Source: Spirosoma aerolatum
GTDB lineage: Bacteria; Bacteroidota; Bacteroidia; Cytophagales; Spirosomataceae
DNA: 64,000 nt
Reading direction: 5' to 3'
Assembly (NCBI RefSeq): GCF_002056795.1
Contig: NZ_CP020104.1
Coordinates: 3,111,001-3,175,000 of the forward strand
This document shows, piece by piece, positions 17,916 to 27,194 of the stretch. Each line of letters begins with the position of its first letter. Positions within the stretch are counted from its first letter, which is position 1. The notes below the pieces were generated by a model, which was not told where the DNA came from, ran no database searches, and saw nothing but the letters and a program-made list of their open reading frames with translations. Position numbers and translations under genes: made by a program.

Positions 17916-18908
17916 TTAGCCGGCCTGGCTATGAAAGACAGTTGATATGGAAGGAAGAACAGCCACCTCATTCGAATAGATCTTTCGTACCGTGTAGGGC
18001 TTTTTATGCTGTGACTCAAAGTATGTGCGCATCTGAAGCTCAGCCATGATCCCAAAGCCTATAAATTGCAACCCTGCCAGAAAGCAGACTATCCCAATGA
18101 CCAGGGGTGAGTTCCCCGTTTCGCTATGGCCGAAAGCTGTCTGAATCAGCCAATAACTTAATAGGCCAAGGCCTGACAATGAGCTTAGGACACCCCAACC
18201 GCCAAACAGGTGCATGGGTTTCTGAAGGTATTTTTTCAGGAAAAGTATAAGCATCAGGTCACTTATTACTTTCAGGGTACGGTTCATGCCATACTTCGAC
18301 TTGCCAGCCTGACGGGCGTGGTGCCGGACAGGTACCTGCATCATCCGGGCTCCTTCCAGATGAGCCAGAATCGGGATAAAGCGGTGCAACTCGCCATAAA
18401 TTTTCAGCCGCTTTGCCAGATCGGCCCGGAATACTTTCAGCGTGCATCCATAATCGGTCCAGCGTATACCGGTTGTGCGGGTTATCAAGCCATTCGCGAG
18501 CCGACTGGGCCATTTTCGCAGAATAGCATGGTCCTGCCGGTGTGCACGGATACCCGCTACCAGATCGTAATCACCTTCAATAGCCAGTGTCAGCATCTGC
18601 GGAATATCGGCGGGATCGTTCTGCAAATCACCATCCATCGTGACAACATATTCCCCACGGGCCGCGTCGATTCCGGCCTGGAGCGCTGCACTCTGCCCGT
18701 AATTTTTCTGTAAGTCTAGAATGCGCAGTCGATCCTGTGCCAGGGCTCGCAGTTCGAGTAAGGTTTGATCCGTAGAGCCATCGTTCACATAGATTAATTC
18801 ATAATCAAATACCGATAAAGCCTGCTGAATTTGCCGAACTAGTGGCTGGCAGTTGCCCGCTTCATTGAACACGCAAACAACAATCGATAGATAGGGGGAG
18901 GCCTGCAT
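17916..18908 (-). CDS. GT2 polyprenyl-phosphate glycosyltransferase (GtrB/DPM1-like)
   Basis: 330 residues. The domain begins with YLSIVVCVFNEAGNCQPLV and has the donor motif VTMDGDLQNDP (D-x-D-like), GYDLVAGIRAHRQD, and two membrane helices near the C-terminus (about 240-310). This is the GtrB/DPM1 layout, which loads a sugar onto a polyprenyl phosphate. The start is the Met at 18908: the frame is open to 19052, but that would overlap the upstream lipoprotein by about 130 bases. It probably supplies the lipid-linked donor for the ArnT-like enzyme that ends nine bases away on the opposite strand. Confidence 0.88.
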   Translation of the reverse strand: MQASPYLSIVVCVFNEAGNCQPLVRQIQQALSVFDYELIYVNDGSTDQTLLELRALAQDRLRILDLQKNYGQSAALQAGIDAARGEYVVTMDGDLQNDPADIPQMLTLAIEGDYDLVAGIRAHRQDHAILRKWPSRLANGLITRTTGIRWTDYGCTLKVFRADLAKRLKIYGELHRFIPILAHLEGARMMQVPVRHHARQAGKSKYGMNRTLKVISDLMLILFLKKYLQKPMHLFGGWGVLSSLSGLGLLSYWLIQTAFGHSETGNSPLVIGIVCFLAGLQFIGFGIMAELQMRTYFESQHKKPYTVRKIYSNEVAVLPSISTVFHSQAG

Positions 18909-18924
18909 AAGTAGGAATGTTGGC

Positions 18925-20550
18925 TTATTTACAATACATTTCGGCTTTGATTTTAAGCGTCCAGTCGGGCTTATCAACCAGGTAGTTATCCTGACGAAGT
19001 GGCCAGGTTGCTCCGCCATCGGTACTGGCCCGGAAATCATAATATCGGCCAATTTGCAGTTTATATGATGTTACTTTTCGCTGGTAACGAGTTGCCGTAA
19101 TCAGATCGTGCCAGTTTTCCTTTCCGACCTCGCTGTACTGGGTTTTGATCAAAGATGGCAGCGAGGATTCGTCCAGTTTAGTGCCGCCCGGGCAGGAAAA
19201 GGTAAATTCTAAATCCATAACCGGAGGCACTGGGAGGGGGGCCAGGTTAATAGCCACTGGGGTCGGATCGCAGGTTGAGCCAGGACCTGATTCCGCTATC
19301 AATCCCCCTTTGGCACCTTTGCCCCAGGCATCGGTTTCATCGAATACTTGCAGCTTCAGCCGTCGGTTTCGTGACTGATTGTAAATGCTGATGACCGACC
19401 CATTATTGACATTCGCGTAAAAACTGGCTGTCTGCTGACCCGTCGACACATCGATCAGTTTGCAGAGATAATTTACATCGACATTCGCCAGTTTGCTGCT
19501 CACCTTAAAGACAGGTCCTACTGAACAGATCGATTCGCCCCAACCTACGACATACCCGGCTGTGTAAGGGGCAGTAGCCTGATATTCAAGCCGATTGGTT
19601 TGTGGATTCCGTTTTATGACGCCCGGTTTTTCTTCCTGCCATCGGTACGTAAAGTCGTCAAAGCTATACAATGGGATGGAGTCACCTGCCTGGATCGCCC
19701 GCCCAGCCGTTACGTTATACGTGCCGGGATTCAGTTCCATAGTCAAGGGGAGCGGTTGCGAGCTGGTTCGGACCAGATCATAGCGGTTGTTATACAGTTG
19801 TATTGTTACCGAACCGGCAATGGATAAAACGCGAATGTTACCAAGCGATGGCCCACCATTACGGCCGTTAACGTTCGTCATCACGCCACCTCCGGGAATG
19901 TAAGCCGTAGCGTAATCGCTGCGAGCATTTGTATGGATAACCGCCAGGGTTAGGTCGCCACCTATGGGTTGTCCATCACGATCGGTTAGTTTCGCTCCGG
20001 TTGGGATTGTTACTGTAGCATGGTCGGCATCGCTGGTTCGCTGCGTGGTGGTAGTGGTAAAGGCCGCCTTAACAGTTCCGTCGGAATTGGCCGATCCAGT
20101 GGTTCGGGCGGCTGCAAGGGTGGGTGGTGGGTTTTGCAAGCTTATCCAGCGTAGCGAACGGGATTGCCGGTTCAGGTTGGTTAGTACGAAAGGCTGTATA
20201 ATCGTTAAGTAATCGGGAGCTTCGGCCACCACCGAAAAGCGGAAAGGATGCTGGGAAGAAACCGCACCCGCAGCATCGGGCGATACGGCGGCCAGCAAAA
20301 TACCATCGCTGTTGATTTTGTAGCGGGTCGTATTTACGGTTGTTACAACCTGGCCTGCATCTGGTCCTGCCATCTTCACCTGAGTATTGGTTGGAAGCGG
20401 TTTATTGGCCGGATCGTAAAAGCGACATTCGATCACACCAGCATCAATAGGATCTTTCAAACCAAGTTTAACGCCATCGAGTGGGTTTTTACAAGCCTCA
20501 AGGCTCATCAGGCCTACCAGCAGACAATAAAGGAGATATCGAATGTACAT
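18925..20550 (-). CDS. Hypothetical large lipoprotein
   Basis: 541 residues, not recognised. The signal peptide MYIRYLLYCLLVGLMSLEACKN has a lipobox (SLEAC). The mature part looks like a chain of beta-sandwich modules: the start of module one (GVIECRFYDPANKPLPTNTQVKM), a ZU5/peptidase-regulatory-like stretch (ATVTIPTGAKLTDRDGQPI) at about 185, and a C-terminal repeat ending YYDFRASTDGGATWPL. Cysteines are scattered through the second half. It lies 54 bases upstream of nothing on its strand but 16 bases before the GT2 gene, so the two may be co-transcribed. It is probably surface-exposed and followed the barrel gene at 20605 in the same direction. Confidence 0.65.
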   Translation of the reverse strand: MYIRYLLYCLLVGLMSLEACKNPLDGVKLGLKDPIDAGVIECRFYDPANKPLPTNTQVKMAGPDAGQVVTTVNTTRYKINSDGILLAAVSPDAAGAVSSQHPFRFSVVAEAPDYLTIIQPFVLTNLNRQSRSLRWISLQNPPPTLAAARTTGSANSDGTVKAAFTTTTTQRTSDADHATVTIPTGAKLTDRDGQPIGGDLTLAVIHTNARSDYATAYIPGGGVMTNVNGRNGGPSLGNIRVLSIAGSVTIQLYNNRYDLVRTSSQPLPLTMELNPGTYNVTAGRAIQAGDSIPLYSFDDFTYRWQEEKPGVIKRNPQTNRLEYQATAPYTAGYVVGWGESICSVGPVFKVSSKLANVDVNYLCKLIDVSTGQQTASFYANVNNGSVISIYNQSRNRRLKLQVFDETDAWGKGAKGGLIAESGPGSTCDPTPVAINLAPLPVPPVMDLEFTFSCPGGTKLDESSLPSLIKTQYSEVGKENWHDLITATRYQRKVTSYKLQIGRYYDFRASTDGGATWPLRQDNYLVDKPDWTLKIKAEMYCK

Positions 20551-20604
20551 GGATAAAGCGAGCAGGATAGTATGAACGATCTGATACGCAAGGTCTAATG
20601 TGAT

Positions 20605-21330
20605 CTAATTAACCGATTGAGTACGCTTCCGTGCGTTGGTAAGGGTATACGAAAGGGTCAGGTTGATTGTGGGGAGATAGCGATAGTTCGATAAATTGCG
20701 CTCCACGATGGGGACTTGTTCATCGATTGTGGTAGTTTCCAGGAAGCCCTCATAGTCAAGGCTAACCGATGGCTTACCCAGGTAAAAGACGCCCATTTCG
20801 ATTCCTGCACCAAACCGTTTATTAGGTAGACTACGACCAAATCCCCAGCCTAAGTAACCCACTACCGGGTGCCAGCGAAAACCAATATTGACAGTGCCCA
20901 CATCCTCAGGCGTCATTACGAGCCCATCCAAGTCCAGTTTGTTTTCTGCGCTAAGTATAAAGCGCATGTCAGGATGCCAGGTATAACCCACGCCACCCGT
21001 AACGAAAAACGAACTTTTCTGAAAAGGATGCCATTTCAACGAGGCTAGTGCCATGCCAATCGTAATGTCGGGGTTGATCTGTATATAGGAATCGGACGAG
21101 GCTTTCAAACGGACTGTTTGCCGATACGCAGCATATTGGCCTCCAACACGCAGGATCAACCGATTAGACTGACTGAGTACCCGGTTGTATAAAATACCTG
21201 GTCCCGTTGTGCCTAAGTACCCGCTAATGGCTTGTTGAGGCTGGTCTCGGCGCAACGAGTCTGGAGGAGTCGCAGATACTGGTTGGCCTAGCCCCAATAA
21301 ATAGGTCATTACTACTATAGATAAAGGCAT
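20605..21330 (-). CDS. Hypothetical outer-membrane beta-barrel protein
   Basis: 241 residues. A signal peptide (MPLSIVVMTYLLGLGQPVSA) is followed by alternating amphipathic strands with aromatic edges (RLILRVGGQYAAYRQTV, SSFFVTGGVGYTWHPDM, VNIGFRWHPVVGYLGWGFGR, FGAGIEMGVFYLGKPSVSLDYEGF). The end, TINLTLSYTLTNARKRTQSVN, is a final strand plus a tail. About eight to ten strands are expected. It lies 54 bases upstream of the unknown lipoprotein and runs in the same direction, suggesting an outer-membrane pair. No enzyme motif is seen. Confidence 0.65.
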   Translation of the reverse strand: MPLSIVVMTYLLGLGQPVSATPPDSLRRDQPQQAISGYLGTTGPGILYNRVLSQSNRLILRVGGQYAAYRQTVRLKASSDSYIQINPDITIGMALASLKWHPFQKSSFFVTGGVGYTWHPDMRFILSAENKLDLDGLVMTPEDVGTVNIGFRWHPVVGYLGWGFGRSLPNKRFGAGIEMGVFYLGKPSVSLDYEGFLETTTIDEQVPIVERNLSNYRYLPTINLTLSYTLTNARKRTQSVN

Positions 21331-21631
21331 AGTCTATTGGTTAAATACGAACTGAATTTATGTTACTAAATTTGATATTAGTTAATAAATAATAGATTAA
21401 AAATTTGATTTGTTAACTATTTGTTCGAATATAGCAAAGAATATTCAAAAACGGTTCTCTATTATGTACCTTCAAGTATGAAAAAATGTATTTTCTTCAA
21501 CTATTTCATGAGTAAGTCCAGTTTAGTGGTTTAAAGTACATCTTCAAAAAAATTGAGCCCTGTATTGCAGCTTTCGCGCTCCCAGTTACAGGGCAGATAA
21601 TCTAAATAAGTAGTCAGAGTCTTCCTTAACG
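21331..21631. other. Divergent AT-rich intergenic region
   Basis: 301 bases between the barrel gene and the PagL-like gene. The left 150 bases are strongly AT-rich and should hold both promoters. The right part holds an 8-bp inverted repeat, listed separately. Confidence 0.45.
21557..21594 (+). promoter_or_regulatory. Leader hairpin upstream of the PagL-like gene
   Basis: GCCCTGTA (21557-21564) and TACAGGGC (21587-21594) are perfect complements with a 22-base loop. The structure ends 38 bases before the first possible start codon, so it is likely in the 5' leader or is an operator. Confidence 0.4.
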
Positions 21632-22753
21632 ATGCGATTTCAGCGAAATGCATACATGCGTAGGCTGGCCTTTATTGGGGTCAATGCGGCCTTGTATAGC
21701 TTGTATATACCTGTAGCGTTAGGCCAGATGAATCAAGCGTCGGATGAACGTGAAGTAGGGCTCAATCTATTGGCTGGCCTGTATGCCTCCAATCGAATCG
21801 TTCCTGTGTCTACGCAGGCACCGGTTGGGTTTGAGGTACGCTATAACCGGATGCACACGAGCCAGCAGGCATGGGAGCAGTGTCATTGCCTGTACCGATC
21901 CGGTGTTTTTCTGAACGCCTATTCATTTCGGAACCCTGTAGCACTAGGCCAGTCGATTGGAGCAGGATTATTTTTTGAACCAATACTGCTTCATCGCACG
22001 CGATGGGATGTGTCGGTGCGAGCCCTGGCTGGGATTGCGTATGTTTCTCGTTTTTACGATGAAGTAACAAATCCGGGTAATAGAGCATTTGGAACACCCG
22101 TCAATGGCCTTATTGGCACGGGCCTATATGGCCGCTATGCTATTTCTACTCACTGGAAGCTACTAGCCGGGTTCGATTACAAACACATATCAAATGCAGG
22201 GGTGAGGCTGCCCAATGAAGGGTTGAATATTCCATCGGCAACGGTTGGGCTGACGTACTACACAGGTAAAATAGTACGTCCCCCTCACTATAAACAGGTT
22301 TCGGAGCCGGTTAAGCGCTGGATGGTTCGAGGCCTTGCTCTGGCATCGGTTAAGGTACTTGAAGCGACCGATAAAGAACCGGAGAGAGGCTACCCAATCT
22401 TTGGCCTGAATCTGATAGGAGGCTACCATCTGACACGCACACATGTTATCTCAGGAGGTGTCGAGCTACTGGATGATCGGTACTTTAAAGAGCAGATTTT
22501 ACGTTGGTCAGGCCATTATCAGCCTTATCGACAGGTCACCGTGTTGGGGGGGTACGAATTCTGGCAAGGGCATTTTGCCTTTACGGCCCATATGGGATGG
22601 AATCTAGTTCGGCCCTTTGGGTATAAACCCGCTACCTATCAGAAGTATGGATTGCTCTATCGGTTTGCTAACGGGTTGACCACAGGAGTAGCTGTTAAAG
22701 CGTATGGCGAAAACACTAAAAATTTCCAGGCATTAGTAGGTATGACACTATAA
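21632..22753 (+). CDS. PagL/acyloxyacyl-hydrolase-like outer-membrane barrel
   Basis: 373 residues; an alternative start at 21656 gives a cleaner signal peptide (MRRLAFIGVNAALYSLYIPVALGQ). The barrel core resembles PagL-type lipid A 3-O-deacylases and their Bacteroidota relatives annotated as acyloxyacyl hydrolases. The diagnostic segment is DYKHISNAGVRLPNEGLN, with H185 and S187 in the H-x-S-N arrangement. In Pseudomonas PagL the third triad residue is a Glu about 14 residues after the His; here that place appears to be Asn199. The C-terminal ~150 residues are extra barrel or domain. It lies upstream of the exopolysaccharide cluster and may remodel lipid A. Confidence 0.68.
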   Translation: MRFQRNAYMRRLAFIGVNAALYSLYIPVALGQMNQASDEREVGLNLLAGLYASNRIVPVSTQAPVGFEVRYNRMHTSQQAWEQCHCLYRSGVFLNAYSFRNPVALGQSIGAGLFFEPILLHRTRWDVSVRALAGIAYVSRFYDEVTNPGNRAFGTPVNGLIGTGLYGRYAISTHWKLLAGFDYKHISNAGVRLPNEGLNIPSATVGLTYYTGKIVRPPHYKQVSEPVKRWMVRGLALASVKVLEATDKEPERGYPIFGLNLIGGYHLTRTHVISGGVELLDDRYFKEQILRWSGHYQPYRQVTVLGGYEFWQGHFAFTAHMGWNLVRPFGYKPATYQKYGLLYRFANGLTTGVAVKAYGENTKNFQALVGMTL

Positions 22754-23070
22754 TTCGCCCCAAAATCGGTTGCCTGAAGTAGCCGTAATGAGTGTCATTT
22801 ATGTTTACGAAGTATGGAAATTGTAAATATTTAATAAAAAATAAGTTTATATTAATTAAAAACATTTATATTATAATTAATTTTAATTTGCATTTTAAAT
22901 CAGTATAATATTTTATATATTTAGATATAGTTAGAATTATATTCTTAATTTTACTGATAAAACCATTGTAAATTATTTTTTATTAAAAATATATTCAAGA
23001 AAACTTTTTTTATATTTGGTAACAAATTATCTTTGAACTGTACATCCACATAAACAAATAGAAATTATGA
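22754..23070 (+). promoter_or_regulatory. Very AT-rich leader and promoter region of the exopolysaccharide cluster
   Basis: 317 bases, of which roughly 22810-23030 is nearly all A and T. No gene is visible. TATATTTG (23011-23018) and TATCTTTG (23029-23036) both fit the -7 consensus. The second has a TTTT at the -33 distance (23005-23008) and would start transcription near 23043, 28 bases before the first gene. The extreme AT content suggests bending or binding by a nucleoid protein. Confidence 0.55.
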
Positions 23071-23928
23071 ATGCATCCTTTTTCAACCTTACTCTCGCTT
23101 GTGATGAAAAGACTGTACACGCTTCCTGATTTTAAAGGGAGCTCTGTTATTTTTCCAGCCCGACTAATCGCCTTTTTCGTACTGGTTTCGCTAGTAAGTT
23201 GTGTAACACCGAAGAAACTAGCCTACTTTCAGGGGGAGTCAACATTGGCTGATAGTGTGCTTGCCAAACCATATGTAACGACTATTCAGGTGGGCGATTT
23301 ACTATCGGTTCAGGTAAACAGCTTAAATCCAGAAGCCACTACGTTTTTCAACCCTTATGCGCCTATTACGGCTTCTGATCGTACCGGAACCTACGGTTAC
23401 CAACAGACAACCCCGTTACCAGCTAATGCAGGATATCTGGTAGCTGCCGACGGAACTATCGTATTGCCCATGGTCGGGCCGGTACTGGTAGCCGGTAAGA
23501 CGAATGCCCTGGCCGCCGATATGATTCAGGAAAAGCTTAAGATTTACCTCAAAGAGCCAACGGTCAGTATTCGAAACCTGAACTTCCGCATAACCGTATT
23601 AGGTGAGGTAAGCAGACCATCACTGTATAATATTACCAATGAGCAGATTACCTTACCCGAAGCGCTGGGACTGGCTGGCGATCTGACCATATTTGGTCGC
23701 CGAAACAGCGTTCTGGTAATTCGTCAGGAGAACGGGAAGCGCACCTATAATAAACTTGATTTAACCAAACGAAGCGTTCTTCAGTCTCCTTATTATTACC
23801 TGCATCCCAACGATGTGGTCTATGTAGAGCCGGGTCAATCGCGAGCTGCTTCAGCCGATCGGACTTACCAGATTATTCCCATGGCTCTGAGTGCGCTTTC
23901 TTTTATCGCAATTATCGTTACGCGTTAA
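23071..23928 (+). CDS. Polysaccharide export outer-membrane lipoprotein (Wza-like)
   Basis: 285 residues; a later Met at 23104 is also possible. The lipobox is LVSLVSC. It is followed by the Bacteroidota Wza start TPKKLAYFQGESTLADS, a Poly_export domain (TIQVGDLLSVQVNSLNPEA, GYLVAADGTIVLPMVGPV), and an SLBB-like second domain (NFRITVLGEVSRPSLYNIT, NDVVYVEPGQ). A C-terminal hydrophobic helix (IIPMALSALSFIAIIVTR) would anchor it, as in shorter homologues. It forms the outer-membrane end of the export channel. First gene of the exopolysaccharide operon. Confidence 0.92.
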   Translation: MHPFSTLLSLVMKRLYTLPDFKGSSVIFPARLIAFFVLVSLVSCVTPKKLAYFQGESTLADSVLAKPYVTTIQVGDLLSVQVNSLNPEATTFFNPYAPITASDRTGTYGYQQTTPLPANAGYLVAADGTIVLPMVGPVLVAGKTNALAADMIQEKLKIYLKEPTVSIRNLNFRITVLGEVSRPSLYNITNEQITLPEALGLAGDLTIFGRRNSVLVIRQENGKRTYNKLDLTKRSVLQSPYYYLHPNDVVYVEPGQSRAASADRTYQIIPMALSALSFIAIIVTR

Positions 23929-23984
23929 TAAGAGTTGTACTTGAAGGTATTGATAGTATATCTCCATGCTAATTCAACCTATAC

Positions 23985-24671
23985 ATGATTTCGTTAGACT
24001 CCTCTATTTTTCCAAAAGTAGATCCCGAACAGGTCGGAGATCGTGTGATCGGGATGACAGACCAAACCTGGTATGCCCAGTACGGTAAACGGGTTTTTGA
24101 TATTGTTGTAGCGCTGTTGGTCTGCATGTTTGTTCTTTCCTGGCTAATTCCCGTGCTTGGCCTCATTATCTGGGCAACATCGCCGGGCCCCGGTTTATAT
24201 ATCCAACTCCGTACAGGGCGCAATGGTCGGGTTTTTCGGTGTGTGAAATTTCGAACGATGTATTTCAAGAAGAATTCGGAATTCGAGCAGGCTAAAATGG
24301 GCGATCCCCGCGTAACTCCAATGGGTGCTTTTCTGCGTCGAACGAACCTGGACGAGATGCCGCAATTCTGGAATGTACTGATGGGGGATATGAGTGTAGT
24401 AGGGCCCAGGCCGCACCCGATTCAATTAGACAATATGTTCTGGCGGGAGATCGATAAGTATCCGCAACGGTATGCCATCCGCCCCGGCATTACGGGATTG
24501 GCGCAAGTACGTGGTGCCCGTGGTCAGACTGAGGCCATAATCAAGATGAGACATCGGGTTCGCTACGACCTGCATTATGCAAAACGGCAATCGCTGCTGG
24601 TCGATTTAAAACTGTGCTGGCTGACTGTCAAACCCATGCTGAGTGGCAGTGAAAACGTGAATGCATGGTGA
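23985..24671 (+). CDS. Initiating undecaprenyl-phosphate sugar phosphotransferase
   Basis: 228 residues. Bacterial sugar transferase (WcaJ/WbaP C-terminal type). It transfers a sugar-1-phosphate from a UDP-sugar to undecaprenyl phosphate, the first step of repeat-unit assembly. One membrane hairpin lies at about 35-65, followed by KFRTMYF, the catalytic-core motifs FLRRTNLDEMPQFWNVLMGDMS and VVGPRPHP, then YAIRPGITGLAQV. This is the short form, without the extra N-terminal membrane domain. It lies 57 bases after wza and 41 bases before wzc. The sugar (Glc or Gal) cannot be told. Confidence 0.93.
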   Translation: MISLDSSIFPKVDPEQVGDRVIGMTDQTWYAQYGKRVFDIVVALLVCMFVLSWLIPVLGLIIWATSPGPGLYIQLRTGRNGRVFRCVKFRTMYFKKNSEFEQAKMGDPRVTPMGAFLRRTNLDEMPQFWNVLMGDMSVVGPRPHPIQLDNMFWREIDKYPQRYAIRPGITGLAQVRGARGQTEAIIKMRHRVRYDLHYAKRQSLLVDLKLCWLTVKPMLSGSENVNAW

Positions 24672-24711
24672 TCTTATTCATAATACTGTTATCTAAAAAT
24701 ATTCAACGCCA

Positions 24712-27048
24712 ATGAACAATCCAGTCAATAATTACTCATACGTATCGTATCAGAACGTTGATAGTGATGCTATTAACTTACGAGCGATTGTTTTTCGTTA
24801 TCTGCGCAACTGGTATTGGTTTGTACTGTCTATTGGCTTGATGCTGGCTGGTGCGTATATATACCTACGTTATCAGGCTCCCAGTTATAAAAGCCAGTCC
24901 AGTTTGTTGATCAAGGACGAAAAGAAAGGGCTTGATCAGGAAAACATTCTGAAAGAGCTGGAGATCTTCGCCCCCAAAAAGGTAGTCGAAAATGAAATTG
25001 AGATTCTAAAATCGTATACCCTGATGGACCGGGTTGCTAAACAATTGAATCTTAATGTTTTTTACTATCAGGACACACCCTATGGGAAGCGTGAGATCTA
25101 CGAAAAATCACCGATACGGTTCATTATAGAACAGGCAACACCATCGCTTTATAACGACGACTATCTGACGATCCGTTTTAACGATAATCAGACGTTTACG
25201 CTGAACGACAAGCCATATCCTCTGAATAGCAGTGTACAGACGCCTTATGGTCGAATTCGTCTTTTTACCCGCCGACCCGTATCCAGTAAGAGCGAGCCCG
25301 TATATGTATCAGTAGTGGGACAGACGAAGCTGGTGAGTGATCTGGTCAAGAAACTCAAGGCTGAACCCACCAGTAAAGCATCGACCGTAATCATGCTGAC
25401 TCTGGAAACGGCTGTTCCTGATAAAGGCGAAGCGATACTGAATCGGTTAATCGAAGTGTATAACGAAGCTGCCATTTTGGATAAAAACCGGGTTGCAGCT
25501 AATACCCTGAATTTCATTGATGAGCGGCTGAAGCTTATCTCAAGCGAACTGCAATCCGTTGAACGTGGCGTAGAAGCCTATAAATCGGCGCAGGGTATTA
25601 CCGACCTGGGGGTACAGGCAGAAGAATTTTTGAAAACAGTGCAGGAAAATGACGCTCAGCTCAATCAGGTAACCATTCAATTAGGTGCCTTAAACGATCT
25701 GGAGCATTATATAAAGCAACAACCAGGCAATAGAGCAGGTACGCCAGCTACACTGGGCCTTAGCGATCCTACGCTACTGGCATTGATCGAAAACGTTACC
25801 AAACTGGAAGCGCAACGGGATATGTTGGCACGGACGACTTCGGATCAAAACCCTGTACTGCAAACAATTGATAGCCAGATACACGCTACCAAAAACAGTA
25901 TTCTTGACAACGTGGCTACGATGAAAGCCATGCTGACAACAGCCAAGCAGCAATATGCAGCAACGAATTCCAAAATGGAAGGCGTCATTCGGAGTATTCC
26001 GACAAAAGAACGGGCCCTAATGGATATTACCCGTCAGCAGGCCATCAAGAACAACTTGTATACGTATCTGCTCCAAAAGCGGGAAGAAACGGCTGTATCG
26101 TTTGCATCGACCATTTCAGACTCGCGCACTGTAGATGTGGCCCGTAGCGATGCAAAACCCGTTAAGCCCGATCGGCCGAGTACCTACGTTCTGTTCGCTT
26201 TTCTTGGTTTATTATTGCCCGTAGGTGTACTTGCCACCAGCGATGCCATGAATAATCGCATCATGCGCCGGAAAGACGTAGAAGAAGGAACGAACGTGCC
26301 GATTCTTGGCGAGGTGATCAAGAATAAAAACACTCAGGCAATAATCGTAGAAGCACGAAATCAGTCGGTTATTGCCGAACAGATTCGAGCTTTACGAACC
26401 AACCTTCAGTTTTTGCGGGAGAGTCGGGAAGGAAGTCAGGCCCTCTTATTTACGTCGAGTATTAGTGGCGAAGGCAAGTCATTCATTTCCTTAAATCTGG
26501 GTGCCAGTCTGGCTTTGGTTGGCCGACGCACCGTTATTCTTGAAATGGACTTACGGAAACCCCGTCTGCGCCATTCCCTGGAAAACTTCCCGGTCGGAAC
26601 AGGCATCAGTAATTATTTGATTGGTGAGGCTGGGATCGAGGATATCATACAGCCAATTCCCAACACAGAAAACTATTACATCATCACGTCGGGGCCGATA
26701 CCGCCTAATCCATCTGAATTATTGAGCAGCCCACGTCTGGAAACGCTCATTCAGGAGTTGCGTCAGCATTTCGATTATGTGATTATCGATGCGCCACCAA
26801 TTGGGCTGGTAACGGATGCACAGTTGATTGCTCCATTTGCAGATGCTACGCTATTTATTGTTCGCCATGATTTAACGCCCAAAAGCTATATGAAAATGGT
26901 GGAGACCATTCACCAGGAGAAGCGCTTTAACAAACTCAACATTGTGTTAAATGCAGTCGGTGGGGGCGATGAAGAATACTACAGTTATAGCTATGGCTAT
27001 AATTATGCCTACGGCGAGAAAAAAAGCTCTAAAAAATGGCTGAGTTAA
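24712..27048 (+). CDS. Wzc-like chain-length regulator and tyrosine autokinase
   Basis: 778 residues. A Wzz domain flanked by two membrane helices (about 40-60 and 485-510) has a long coiled coil between. A cytosolic BY-kinase domain follows, with Walker A GEGKSFISLNLG (K589), Walker A' VILEMDLRKPRL and Walker B VIIDAPPIG. The C-terminus is a tyrosine cluster (EEYYSYSYGYNYAYGEKK), the usual autophosphorylation tail. It controls export and chain length through cycles of phosphorylation. The CpsB-like phosphatase at 14201 is the likely counter-enzyme. Confidence 0.95.
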   Translation: MNNPVNNYSYVSYQNVDSDAINLRAIVFRYLRNWYWFVLSIGLMLAGAYIYLRYQAPSYKSQSSLLIKDEKKGLDQENILKELEIFAPKKVVENEIEILKSYTLMDRVAKQLNLNVFYYQDTPYGKREIYEKSPIRFIIEQATPSLYNDDYLTIRFNDNQTFTLNDKPYPLNSSVQTPYGRIRLFTRRPVSSKSEPVYVSVVGQTKLVSDLVKKLKAEPTSKASTVIMLTLETAVPDKGEAILNRLIEVYNEAAILDKNRVAANTLNFIDERLKLISSELQSVERGVEAYKSAQGITDLGVQAEEFLKTVQENDAQLNQVTIQLGALNDLEHYIKQQPGNRAGTPATLGLSDPTLLALIENVTKLEAQRDMLARTTSDQNPVLQTIDSQIHATKNSILDNVATMKAMLTTAKQQYAATNSKMEGVIRSIPTKERALMDITRQQAIKNNLYTYLLQKREETAVSFASTISDSRTVDVARSDAKPVKPDRPSTYVLFAFLGLLLPVGVLATSDAMNNRIMRRKDVEEGTNVPILGEVIKNKNTQAIIVEARNQSVIAEQIRALRTNLQFLRESREGSQALLFTSSISGEGKSFISLNLGASLALVGRRTVILEMDLRKPRLRHSLENFPVGTGISNYLIGEAGIEDIIQPIPNTENYYIITSGPIPPNPSELLSSPRLETLIQELRQHFDYVIIDAPPIGLVTDAQLIAPFADATLFIVRHDLTPKSYMKMVETIHQEKRFNKLNIVLNAVGGGDEEYYSYSYGYNYAYGEKKSSKKWLS

Positions 27049-27194
27049 AGAATCTAAAATGACCTGCCAGCTTAAAGCCAACTTCTTATAATACGTGCTC
27101 AGACTGTATAAAATAGCAGGTTTGGAGTAGTTGGTTGTTGGGTATTATCGCCCGGAAAAGCCAATTCTTATTAGCCTATAATTTATTAAGGACA

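Noticed and set aside
18909-19052. N-terminal extension of the GT2 gene
   Set aside because: It overlaps the end of the upstream lipoprotein gene, and the glycosyltransferase domain begins right after the Met at 18908.
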